NCBI GenBank assembly: GCA_964586285.1
Contig: CAZPHU010000074.1
Location: 1-19,607 of the forward strand
Origin: CAZPHU01 sp964586285
Lineage (GTDB): Bacteria; Fibrobacterota; Chitinivibrionia; Chitinivibrionales; CAYFVL01
Reading direction: 5' to 3'
DNA: 19,607 bases
In this document: positions 1 to 7,204 of the stretch, one piece after another
Layout: every line of letters begins with the position of its first letter
Position numbering within the stretch: position 1 is the stretch's first letter
Position numbers and translations under genes: made by a program
Notes under the pieces: generated by a model
Told to the model about the DNA's origin: nothing
What the model saw: only the letters and a program-made list of their open reading frames with translations
Database searches by the model: none

Positions 1-356
1 AATCCTTCACTCAGACATCTAAAATACAGACCGGTACCACCACAAATGCAAATACTTTTTTTTGTTTTTGCCGCCCTCTCAACAATCTCAAGCGCATCGG
101 AGGCAAATTGCCAGGCGCTGTACTGCTCGGCCGGGTCGATAACATCAACAAGATAGTGCTTAACAGCTTTTCTTTGATTTAAATCCGGCTTTGCGGTGCC
201 TATATCCATATTTTTGTAAATTTGACGGGAATCACAGGAAATGATTTCCCATCCATACCTTAGCGCAAGCTCAACCGCAATAGAGGTTTTGCCTACAGCG
301 GTTGGCCCCAGAATCACCGGTATACCCCCGGTGTAAATATCTGTACCGGACATCAT
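1..356 (-). CDS. miaA: tRNA dimethylallyltransferase, N-terminal part (runs off window start)
   Basis: MiaA transfers a dimethylallyl group from DMAPP to N6 of A37 in tRNAs that read codons starting with U. Only the first ~118 residues are here; the 3' end lies beyond position 1. Read on the minus strand, the protein shows the P-loop GPTAVGKTS near residues 18-26, the DSRQIYKNMDIGTAKP segment that binds the prenyl donor and tRNA, and GGTGLYFRCL near the truncated end, all diagnostic of MiaA. Two adjacent ATGs (356 and 353) are possible starts. A GGAG sits 3 nt before the first and 6 nt before the second, so 353 may be the real one. It is transcribed divergently from the gene at 523. Family assignment is very secure. 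Confidence 0.95.
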   Translation of the reverse strand, partial: MMSGTDIYTGGIPVILGPTAVGKTSIAVELALRYGWEIISCDSRQIYKNMDIGTAKPDLNQRKAVKHYLVDVIDPAEQYSAWQFASDALEIVERAAKTKKSICICGGTGLYFRCLSEG

Positions 357-522
357 TGACTCCACTAAAATGAAATGGTATTTTTAAAAACCGCAGCCGT
401 TCATCTTTTTCGCTTCCGTGATGCTAAACGCTGATTGACTATTCACCAACAGCTGTCGATTTCAAAAACATGCGTTCGGCATCCTAAAAATACTAACCGA
501 GATAATTGGGCAAATAAACGCC

Positions 523-1662
523 ATGCCTGGAAAAAAAACAACCCGCTTCCTTCTGCTTCTATTCATTCTTTTTACAATCGTTTTAGTCGCTCGTATTATC
601 ATGCGTTCGGTTTCGATCTCATACCCGCTAGAAACGATGCTGCGCAAGGATACCGACTCTCATAAACATTCCAAACCTGCCAATTCCAGGCTGGAAAAGC
701 AGCTGATGGATAAACTCAGGGAGCTTGAAGTCAGGGACGAGGATATAAAAACCCATGTTTTTCTCGAAGATACCCTAAGGGAAATCGAGGTTCGCATTCC
801 TCGGGGCAAACCAATGGAGTGGATAATCTGGAACCTCAACCAGGCGGCCGAAAAAACCAGCTACTCTCCGGGTGATTGCATCTATCAAAAACGAGGCGAT
901 TTTTATGTATTACGATTTAACAGCAAAAAACCTCACCTCTTCGATGTTCTCCTTACGCTTCGAATGGCCGATCGCTACTTTTCGGGTACCGCGCAGTTGG
1001 CGATTGTGATTCAGGATTTTCGTTTCGAGGCAAATAAAACCACAACTCGTCTTCTTTCTTTTCCGCATCCGTTGACTCTTTGCCTGATGCCTGCGGCAAA
1101 GAAATCGGATCTCAGCGCCCAGGCAGCTCATGAATATAATAAAGAAATCGTTATCCATCTTCTTCTGGAACCATCAACCAAGATCAATACCCCCTTCATG
1201 GAATCTATGATAATGGTGCACTACGAAGAGCAACAGATAAGGGATTTAGTCGACCACGGAACCGATCGTATCCCCTGGTTTACCGGCTACAGTAACCTTC
1301 ACGGCTCAAGAGCCGGTGAAGATTCACGGGTCATGCGTATAGTTTTGGAAGAGGTTAAGAAAAACAAGAGTTACTTTCTGGAGGATGTTACCTCACGCAA
1401 TTCCATCATAAAAACGATGTCCGAGAAACTCTCCGTGCCTTACGCGCAGATACAAGGTAAACTCCCCTCCGGTGCCTCCACCGACGTTCTTGAAGACAAG
1501 ATTAAGCATTTCTGCTATATTGCTCAGAAAAAAGGCTATTTCATCATTGGGGCACAGGCAAACGAGGCGCTTTTGAGTGCTCTTGAGCAAACTGTCCCCT
1601 TTTTCGAGCAAAATGGTATTCAGCTGGTGCCGGTTTCAACTATTGTTCCCAGGATGCGATAA
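523..1662 (+). CDS. Membrane-anchored divergent polysaccharide deacetylase (YibQ/DUF610) homologue, active site degenerate
   Basis: A 379-residue protein with one N-terminal membrane segment (about residues 8-27), a linker, and a C-terminal domain (about 155-375) resembling the divergent polysaccharide deacetylase family (YibQ, PF04748), a NodB-related fold acting in the periplasm. Recognisable landmarks are LAIVIQDF (159-166, family I-I-D-D), HLLLEP (212-217), GYSNLHGS (255-262, family N-N-H-M-G-S), YFLEDVT (284-290, family F-x-D-S-R-T) and IIGAQANEALLSALE (341-355, family IGHP then the Leu-rich helix). The first Asp is Gln164, the NNH His is shifted or lost, DSRT is EDVT, and the late His is Ala344. 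I infer a non-catalytic or altered member. It is followed after 53 bp by pdxJ and is divergent from miaA. No strong ribosome binding site precedes the ATG. The family call rests on pattern matching of a diverged protein. Confidence 0.7.
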   Translation: MPGKKTTRFLLLLFILFTIVLVARIIMRSVSISYPLETMLRKDTDSHKHSKPANSRLEKQLMDKLRELEVRDEDIKTHVFLEDTLREIEVRIPRGKPMEWIIWNLNQAAEKTSYSPGDCIYQKRGDFYVLRFNSKKPHLFDVLLTLRMADRYFSGTAQLAIVIQDFRFEANKTTTRLLSFPHPLTLCLMPAAKKSDLSAQAAHEYNKEIVIHLLLEPSTKINTPFMESMIMVHYEEQQIRDLVDHGTDRIPWFTGYSNLHGSRAGEDSRVMRIVLEEVKKNKSYFLEDVTSRNSIIKTMSEKLSVPYAQIQGKLPSGASTDVLEDKIKHFCYIAQKKGYFIIGAQANEALLSALEQTVPFFEQNGIQLVPVSTIVPRMR

Positions 1663-1715
1663 ACTAGATTTGTTAACAGTGCAGCAAGCGACAGATAAAT
1701 TTAAAGGAGCGACTT

Positions 1716-2429
1716 ATGGCCACTTTGGGAGTTAACATCGATCATATAGCAACGATTCGCCAAGCCCGGGCAAGCCGGGAACCCGATCCGATACAGGCCG
1801 CGGTTTTGGCCGAACTGGCCGGAGCACAGGGCATAACCGCGCATTTACGTGAGGACCGCCGCCACATTCAGGACCGTGACATTTATCTGTTGAAACAGAC
1901 GGTTTCCACTCACCTGAACATGGAGATGGCCGCTACCAATGAAATGGTTCAGATAGCCATTGATGTGACTCCATATATGGCGACCCTAGTTCCGGAAAAA
2001 CGCGAGGAGCAAACCACAGAGGGGGGTCTTGTCGTCCGAGGCAAGGAAAATGAGCTGGCAAAAGTGATAGAATCCCTTCACGAGCACAACATTCTTGTAA
2101 GCCTCTTTATCGACCCCGATATTCAGCAGATAAAAGCTGCCGCCAAAACCGGAGCATCTTACATAGAGCTTCATACCGGCTATTATGCAAATGCCCGTGG
2201 AAGAGCCGCTGCGGAGGAGTTGGCCAGGCTGCAGGATTGTGCCCTTGCCGCAAATAAGCTAGGCCTGACGGTTAACGCGGGCCACGGACTCAATTACCGG
2301 AATGTGTCCGCCGTGGCATCTCTTCAGTATATAGCGGAGCTGAATATCGGCCACTCCATTGTGGCCCGCGCCTCACTTGTGGGCATGGAAACCGCCGTGC
2401 GGGATATGCTGATGCTTATCAGAGAATAG
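1716..2429 (+). CDS. pdxJ: Pyridoxine 5'-phosphate synthase
   Basis: PdxJ condenses 1-deoxyxylulose 5-phosphate with 3-amino-2-oxopropyl phosphate to form pyridoxine 5'-phosphate, the ring-closing step of DXP-dependent vitamin B6 synthesis in the cytoplasm. The 237-residue length is normal for this TIM-barrel family. Visible signatures are LGVNIDHIATIRQAR (4-18), TAHLREDRRHI (41-51, with His43), NMEMA (68-72, catalytic Glu70), TLVPEKREEQTTEGG (90-104), IELHTGYYA (150-158), VNAGHGLNY (186-194, His190) and ELNIGHSIVARA (208-219). All expected catalytic residues are present. A good Shine-Dalgarno AGGAG at 1705-1709 fixes the ATG. The 53-bp gap to the upstream deacetylase homologue allows co-transcription. 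A U-tract hairpin follows at 2495-2518. Confidence 0.98.
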   Translation: MATLGVNIDHIATIRQARASREPDPIQAAVLAELAGAQGITAHLREDRRHIQDRDIYLLKQTVSTHLNMEMAATNEMVQIAIDVTPYMATLVPEKREEQTTEGGLVVRGKENELAKVIESLHEHNILVSLFIDPDIQQIKAAAKTGASYIELHTGYYANARGRAAAEELARLQDCALAANKLGLTVNAGHGLNYRNVSAVASLQYIAELNIGHSIVARASLVGMETAVRDMLMLIRE

Positions 2430-2494
2430 AATCTTTCAACAGTTGCCCCGGTCGGCAGTCGATAGAAATTCCGGTCTCAGGGATTTAGAGAATC

Positions 2495-2518
2495 GCCTCG
2501 TTGCATCCGGGGTTTTTT
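2495..2518 (+). terminator. Probable intrinsic terminator after pdxJ
   Basis: GCCTCG, a 7-nt loop, then CGGGGT forms a short stem (two wobble pairs) running into a T-tract at 2513-2518. It lies 66 bp past the pdxJ stop, between convergent genes. The stem is weak, so the call is tentative. Confidence 0.4.
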
Positions 2519-2545
2519 ACATATTTTGCGAATCCGCAGCTGAAA

Positions 2546-5026
2546 CTACTGCTGTTTTACCGCTATCTTTATGTATTTAACCCCGCTTTGATCTGTTTTC
2601 CCGTCATCAATCCCGACCGCCACCAGATAGGTGCCCGATGATACAAATTCCCCTCTGCTGTTTGTGCCGTCCCAGACCAGGTACTGTTTCTTGTCCCGAT
2701 GATTGTAGACGAATCGCATGTCTCGCCTGATGACGTTGCCGGTCGGGTCGTATATCGTGGCTGCTGCCGTTAATATGCGGGAGGATGAAATCATGATAAC
2801 CGTTCCGGTATTGCTCTGAATCCCGGGCAGGGCGGAAATATAGTCCGGTACTCGATTCTTTCCCGGAGTAAAAGGCGAAATAGCCATCACTTCCCACTCA
2901 CTCTTCGAAGAGATTGCGATCTTTACGGCACGATTGCGCGGGCTTGCTGGATTTCCGTTGAGATCGGTAACAGATGAGGATGCCCCGTTTGCCTTAAGAG
3001 CTATGCTGCCTGCGGATAACATATCGGCATAACCCCTTGTGCCGGTTATAAAAATCTTGCAGCTGGAATCGTTAACCATTTTTATCGGATCGCGGCTGTT
3101 CTCAAAAGGATTTCTCAGCGCACCTGTAACCGAAAACAGATCCCCGGGAATTTTTCCGTCAATGGCCCCCGACTGAACGGATTCGGAAAATGTGATCAAA
3201 AGAGTATCCTTTGGTGAATCTTTTCCGATTTGCATCCGTGCTGATTTGATGACTGGACCGGCCCTATCCGATATACCGAAAGGAGTCACATCAAAATCGC
3301 CGCTCAGAGGTAAGCTTCCCCAAACGTCGTTCGGCACGCGGGTTCCAAAACTAAAAGGTGGCCGTATCGAAACTCTGAATTTTCCGAAACTGTTCCTAAA
3401 GCTGTTTTCGAAACTCAGATTTGTGCTGTCGAAGACCCTTTCTCTGTTGTTTACGGGATCAGCGAGATAAAGCCTGCCGGGTACTCTTGAGATAGAACCG
3501 TCAAGTTCTACCAGGGCAGTCTCGATTCTCCCGTCACCGTCTTCATCAAAATAGGAGGCACCGGTAACCATGCGGGTGCAATAATACTCGTAGGTGACGG
3601 TTTCACTTGCGTTATAATACGGCCTTTGAGCGAACATCGAAAGGGTGGTTGAACTCGACAAAACCAGAGTGTCGTCATACACCCTGCTGCTGTCGGTAGG
3701 CTCAAGACCGTCTAAAGCATAATAGATTCTCACGTCCGGATCGTTTTCGAAACCCGGCACCTCGAGAGCGACTTTGATGCTGTCGTCGAAAACGGTACCA
3801 CTTTGCACGGATGCTTGCGGAGCCGCAAGAGGCGAAAACCGGTAGACTTCTTCTATGACTGCACCAGGCTCCTGGTTTGTCCGAAAAGCTCTTGCTTTAA
3901 GGGTGCAATCGTCATGGATCAGGAATGGCTCGCCCCGATAGAGAAGACTTCCCTGTGTGGGTTCACTCCCATCCAGAGTGTAAGTAATCATTGCCTTGGG
4001 ATCTTCCACCTGTAATGTAAGCTCCACAGGCTCTCCACCGAATTTGCCGCCGCGAGGAGAAACCTTGGGAGTTTCAACAACCGGGACATCTCCCTTAACA
4101 TATCTATAAACAGATGAATGACTTCTACTGTATCCCGGATGTTTTGCATAAACCGAAACCGATGTTGTGGTATCGATGTTAATACCACCAGAAGTTTTAC
4201 TTTCAAATGTTACAGAGGAATCCCCCTTCTGTATTGTATACACAAGAGTTACAAGGGAATCGGATTCAAACCCGGGGACGTGAATCTTTGCCTCAAACGG
4301 GGACAAAAAGTTTCTTTTCTTGGGCGAAATCGATGGAGCCGGTAGTCTGGGATAAGTGCGCACGAATCGGCGAATCAGCGGTTTGCTGTTCAGCAGCACC
4401 CCACTATGACTCACCGCGACTGCTTTAACGGTGGTGGTGTCGGTTATGACAAAAGGGGTTTTATACTGCTCACCCTCGGCCAGAGGATCTTGGCCGTTGA
4501 GAGTATAATAGATCTGAACATCCGGGTCCTGATCGAATCCGGATACGTTCAGGGATATGGTATCGCTTATGACAAACTCATCTCTCGCGGGCTTTGCGAC
4601 AGGAGCAGGTAGTACCTTTATTCGGCTGTATTTCTTTACAAGTTCCGGACTGTACCTTAAGGGCTCGGTTTCCGAAACAAATCGTGCCCTGAGAATGGTT
4701 GAAGAATTTATCTCAACAGGCGTTTCATAGACGCGAGCGGTTGATGAGCGCAGCGGCTCGGTTCCGTCGAGGGTGTATATAACATAGCCTTTTGGACATT
4801 GCTCACTTTGCCGGCATCCGGGCGACAGGGTAAAGCGCATGGATTCGGCAAAAGTGGTGTTGTCGGCTGAAACAACAGGGGCCGGCAGATCGGACCCAGG
4901 AGTGTACTTATACGACGAGTCTGTAATCCAAACGGAAGCAACCGCCTGGGCCGGTCGTAAGCTTATCAGCGCAAGGCAGGCAATCAACCCAAAGACTTTT
5001 TTTATATAAGAGGCTCGAATATTCAT
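2546..5026 (-). CDS. Large secreted protein with five chitobiase C-terminal-like repeats, an EF-hand-like loop and a FlgD-like Ig domain
   Basis: An 826-residue exported protein of unknown function. Its N-terminus is a Sec signal peptide (hydrophobic stretch about residues 12-22, likely cleavage after AQA or AVA). Five repeats of about 83-92 residues start near 48, 140, 229, 318 and 401. Each opens with a [PE][AT]P-type motif and most contain I-x-Y-T-L-[DN]-G-x-[ED]-P, the hallmark of the CHB_HEX_C / Fn3-associated beta-sandwich found in glycan-active secreted proteins. Next is FDEDGDGRIE (493-502), an EF-hand-like calcium loop, then an Ig-like segment starting AGPVIKSA (589) and ending TDLNGN (687). 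A FlgD-type Ig fold (about 752-826) has VWDGTNSRGEFVSSGTYLVAV. No glycosidase domain is visible. A GTG at 5083 in frame would add 19 residues, but it sits at the predicted transcription start and spoils the signal peptide, so I chose the ATG at 5026. Confidence 0.85.
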   Translation of the reverse strand: MNIRASYIKKVFGLIACLALISLRPAQAVASVWITDSSYKYTPGSDLPAPVVSADNTTFAESMRFTLSPGCRQSEQCPKGYVIYTLDGTEPLRSSTARVYETPVEINSSTILRARFVSETEPLRYSPELVKKYSRIKVLPAPVAKPARDEFVISDTISLNVSGFDQDPDVQIYYTLNGQDPLAEGEQYKTPFVITDTTTVKAVAVSHSGVLLNSKPLIRRFVRTYPRLPAPSISPKKRNFLSPFEAKIHVPGFESDSLVTLVYTIQKGDSSVTFESKTSGGINIDTTTSVSVYAKHPGYSRSHSSVYRYVKGDVPVVETPKVSPRGGKFGGEPVELTLQVEDPKAMITYTLDGSEPTQGSLLYRGEPFLIHDDCTLKARAFRTNQEPGAVIEEVYRFSPLAAPQASVQSGTVFDDSIKVALEVPGFENDPDVRIYYALDGLEPTDSSRVYDDTLVLSSSTTLSMFAQRPYYNASETVTYEYYCTRMVTGASYFDEDGDGRIETALVELDGSISRVPGRLYLADPVNNRERVFDSTNLSFENSFRNSFGKFRVSIRPPFSFGTRVPNDVWGSLPLSGDFDVTPFGISDRAGPVIKSARMQIGKDSPKDTLLITFSESVQSGAIDGKIPGDLFSVTGALRNPFENSRDPIKMVNDSSCKIFITGTRGYADMLSAGSIALKANGASSSVTDLNGNPASPRNRAVKIAISSKSEWEVMAISPFTPGKNRVPDYISALPGIQSNTGTVIMISSSRILTAAATIYDPTGNVIRRDMRFVYNHRDKKQYLVWDGTNSRGEFVSSGTYLVAVGIDDGKTDQSGVKYIKIAVKQQ

Positions 5027-5085
5027 AATCAGCTTCTTTAGTCGTTTGGTAGACGAAAAAGGTTTTAAAATCTGTCTCTTCACTC

Positions 5086-5115
5086 TATATAAACAAAAAC
5101 CTTACCAAATTGCAA
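5086..5115 (-). promoter_or_regulatory. Sigma-70-like promoter for the 826-residue secreted protein gene
   Basis: On the minus strand, TTGCAA (5115-5110) is followed after 18 bp by TATATA (5091-5086). Transcription would start near 5079, leaving a leader of about 50 nt before the ATG at 5026. This argues against the upstream in-frame GTG at 5083. Not tested, and similar AT-rich hexamers occur by chance. Confidence 0.45.
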
Positions 5116-5160
5116 GTAGAGGACGGATAGTTTTTTTGTGAGCGCAGATAGTTTGGAGCG

Positions 5161-5485
5161 ATCAGAGGCCGGGTCGGCGATCAGAGGCTGGGTCGGCGAT
5201 CAGGGGCCGGGTCGGCGGTCAGGGGCCGGGTCGGCAATCAGGGGCCGGGGCGGCAATCAGAGGCCGGATCGGCAATCAGAGGCCGGATCGGCTATCAGAG
5301 GCTGGGTCGGCTATCAGAGGCTGGGTCGGCTATCAGAGGCTGGGTCGGCTATCAGAGGCTGNNNNNNNNNNNNNNNNNNNNNNNNNNNNNNNNNNNNNNN
5401 NNNNNNNNNNNNNNNNNNNNNNNNNNNNNNNNNNNNNNNNNNNNNNNNNNNNNNNNNNNNNGGTCGGCGGTCAGGAGCCGGGGCG
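5161..5485. repeat. GC-rich 19-bp tandem repeat array, broken by an assembly gap
   Basis: Ten full 19-bp units and part of an eleventh run from 5161 to 5361, and about one and a half units follow the gap (5462-5485). The unit is ATCAGAGGCCGGGTCGGCG, with variation at positions 1, 6, 10, 13, 14 and 19. Variants occur in blocks: the last base is G in units 1-3, A in 4-6 and T in 7-10, as expected from local slippage or unequal exchange. Most units hold a small dyad, GCCG-GGT-CGGC. There are no spacers, so this is not a CRISPR. The array lies upstream of the 826-residue protein's promoter and downstream of the immunophilin's terminator. 19 is not a multiple of 3 and all frames stay open, which creates spurious ORFs. 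Confidence 0.95.
5362..5461. other. Assembly gap (100 N) inside the tandem array
   Basis: Exactly 100 N, the usual placeholder for a gap of unknown size. The repeat phase on the two sides does not match a 100-bp gap (the offset is not a multiple of 19), so the array's true length is unknown. Confidence 0.98.
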
Positions 5486-5490
5486 CACGA

Positions 5491-5528
5491 AAGAAAAACA
5501 AAACGGCCGCTAAAAACAGCGGCCGTTT
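5491..5528 (-). terminator. Strong intrinsic terminator after the cyclophilin-FKBP gene
   Basis: A perfect 11-bp inverted repeat, AAACGGCCGCT (5501-5511) and AGCGGCCGTTT (5518-5528), has a 6-nt loop. On the minus strand it is followed by TTTTGTTTTTC. It lies 30 bp past the stop codon at 5558 and separates this operon from the tandem array. Confidence 0.9.
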
Positions 5529-5557
5529 GTCTGACATGGTGTCGGCTGGACAGGATT

Positions 5558-6595
5558 TTAGAAATCAACCAATTCTACATCAAAGACCAGCACCGCATTG
5601 GGAGGTATCGCACCGGGAACGCCGCGCGGACCGTATCCAAGTTCCGGGGGAATGATAAGGGTTCTTTTTTCTCCCCTGGACATCATCAGCACGCCTTCAT
5701 CCCAGCCGGGAATGACTTTTCCGGCTCCAACCGGGAACTGTATCGGCTTTCCTCTTTTATAGCTGTTGTCAAACTCTTTACCGTCAAGAAGTGTTCCTTT
5801 GTAATGGACGGAAACAACCGTATTTGGCGAGGGCTTTTCGCCGTCACCTTTCTCTCGAACGATATAGCGCAGCCCCGATTCGGTTTTCTGAGCATCGGGA
5901 AACTTCTCATCGATAGAATCATCGATTTGGGCTTGCGCGTTTTTCTTGCCCTCTACCGATCTTTGAGCGATCTGAATGATGCGCTTGAAAGACTCATTCT
6001 TCTCGGGTGTGAATTTTTTCGCGTCCTCACCTTGCCTGATTATCTCCATATGGCGGATTGAATCACCCTGTTTGATGGAATTTACCACATCCATCCCTTC
6101 GACCACGTGACCGAAAACGGAATGTCTGTCGTCCAGGTGCGGAGTAGCATTATGAGTGATAAAAAACTGGCTGCCGTTGGTGCCGGGGCCGGCATTGGCC
6201 ATGGAGAGAATACCGGCTTTGTCGTGACGAAGTGATTGATCGAATTCATCCTCGAAACTGTAACCCGGGCCGCCGCGTCCATTACCCTCAGGATCTCCAC
6301 CCTGAATAACGAAATTGGGGACTACCCGGTGGAAAATAAGTCCGTCATAATATGGTTCACCCTCTTTTTTCGCTTCGTTTGGGATAACCCCCTCAGCCAA
6401 CCCCACGAAATTCGCGACTGTGAGTGGTGTCTTCTTGTACTCAAGCGACAAAAGTATAGTTCCCTTATTGGTCTCAATTTGCGCGTAAACTCCGTCTTCC
6501 ATCTCCTGCCCTTTCCTGGTCTGCTTGGATTGCGCAGTCGACCACAATAGGGCCGCCGCCGCCAATCCGACTACAACAAATCTCATTTTTTTCAT
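5558..6595 (-). CDS. Periplasmic dual-family peptidyl-prolyl isomerase (cyclophilin-FKBP fusion)
   Basis: A 345-residue exported folding catalyst joining both prolyl isomerase families. A Sec signal peptide occupies about residues 1-23 (VVVGLAAAALLW core, AQS cleavage site, no lipobox). A cyclophilin domain (about 36-185) shows FHRVVPNFVIQGGD (88-101, with catalytic Arg90, Phe95 and Gln98), GSQFFI (141-146) and SVFGHVVEG (159-167). The CypA Trp position appears to be Leu154, typical of bacterial cyclophilins that bind cyclosporin poorly. After a charged linker comes an FKBP domain (about 238-345) with VHYKGTLLDGKEFDNSY (263-279), KVIPGW (293-298) and GYGPRG (320-325), all key residues intact. 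Such fusions are known as CFBP. The start at 6595 is chosen because AGGGGGAT lies just upstream and gives a clean signal peptide; an upstream ATG at 6649 lacks both. It is co-transcribed with the 93-residue gene 13 bp upstream. Confidence 0.95.
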   Translation of the reverse strand: MKKMRFVVVGLAAAALLWSTAQSKQTRKGQEMEDGVYAQIETNKGTILLSLEYKKTPLTVANFVGLAEGVIPNEAKKEGEPYYDGLIFHRVVPNFVIQGGDPEGNGRGGPGYSFEDEFDQSLRHDKAGILSMANAGPGTNGSQFFITHNATPHLDDRHSVFGHVVEGMDVVNSIKQGDSIRHMEIIRQGEDAKKFTPEKNESFKRIIQIAQRSVEGKKNAQAQIDDSIDEKFPDAQKTESGLRYIVREKGDGEKPSPNTVVSVHYKGTLLDGKEFDNSYKRGKPIQFPVGAGKVIPGWDEGVLMMSRGEKRTLIIPPELGYGPRGVPGAIPPNAVLVFDVELVDF

Positions 6596-6608
6596 GTTTT
6601 TTATCCCC

Positions 6609-6890
6609 CTAATCCCAATCAAACGGGTTATCCACTTTGGTTGTATCATCCTTCAGATTCTTTGCGTTCTTAAACTTCTGCTCCATTTGCTGTTTTCTTT
6701 TTTCTTCCTCCAGCTTGGCTTTGCGGAATTTTTCCTCAAGCTCGCTGCCGCGATTCTTCTGAGAGTTTAAAAATTCATTGAGATCAGCCTTTTTGTGATC
6801 GGGTGATTGATGATCGACGACTTCTCCATTAGTTGGATTGACCCACAATGTCCCTTTGCACATCGGACATTTTATCTCAAATAAACTCAT
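6609..6890 (-). CDS. Small CxxC protein with possible Cys2His2 metal site and charged helical tail
   Basis: A 93-residue cytoplasmic protein whose family I do not recognise with certainty. The N-terminus IKCPMCKGTLWV (6-17) holds one CxxC (Cys8, Cys11) like half of a zinc ribbon. There is no second CxxC, but His27 and His32 (DHQSPDH) could complete a C-x2-C-x15-H-x4-H site. Residues about 38-80 are rich in Glu, Lys and Gln and should form a long helix or coiled coil, and the protein ends in the acidic motif NPFDWD. The ATG at 6890 is preceded by GGAGG at ideal spacing; an in-frame start at 6908 would bury that site. Its stop overlaps the ribosome binding site of the downstream immunophilin gene, so the two are very likely one operon. 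Confidence 0.85.
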   Translation of the reverse strand: MSLFEIKCPMCKGTLWVNPTNGEVVDHQSPDHKKADLNEFLNSQKNRGSELEEKFRKAKLEEEKRKQQMEQKFKNAKNLKDDTTKVDNPFDWD

Positions 6891-7204
6891 ACCGACGACC
6901 TCCAACAAAAGAAAAGAACGTGTATCAAACTTTCACGAATATACGTTAAGCCATAAAAGATATTGAGGCATATTAATTGCGGCTAATATGCAGAGATCAC
7001 CGGTTTTTCGCACAAGCGGGGCAGGTTCGACACAGAAAAAGTTCGAATCAGGCCGCCCGATTGTATGCGGATAACCAAAACGGTTTCAAAAACAGGTGCA
7101 GGTTAGGAACAAAAAACACTTTTTAGCCAAATACTTCTGTTTTCAAAACAATTAACATATATTATAAATAGCTTAAAAATCTCGAATATGACGGTTGAGA
7201 CCAT
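6891..7204. other. Intergenic region between divergent genes
   Basis: 314 bp separating the CxxC protein operon (minus) from the GGDEF-like gene (plus), so it should hold two divergent promoters. AT-rich stretches near 7135-7170 (for example TATATTATAAA) could serve as a -10 region for the plus-strand gene, but I cannot assign a convincing -35. No RNA gene or convincing small ORF seen. Confidence 0.6.

Noticed and set aside
435..665. 76-codon plus-strand ORF overlapping the start of the deacetylase homologue
   Set aside because: No ribosome binding site, no recognisable content, and overlap in another frame with the better gene at 523.
5161..5485. CRISPR array
   Set aside because: Units are directly adjacent with no unique spacers, and no cas genes are present.
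5138..6061. A 307-codon plus-strand open frame across the tandem array, the gap and the immunophilin gene
   Set aside because: It stays open only because the 19-bp repeat lacks stops in any frame and because of the N run; the rest is antisense to a clear gene.
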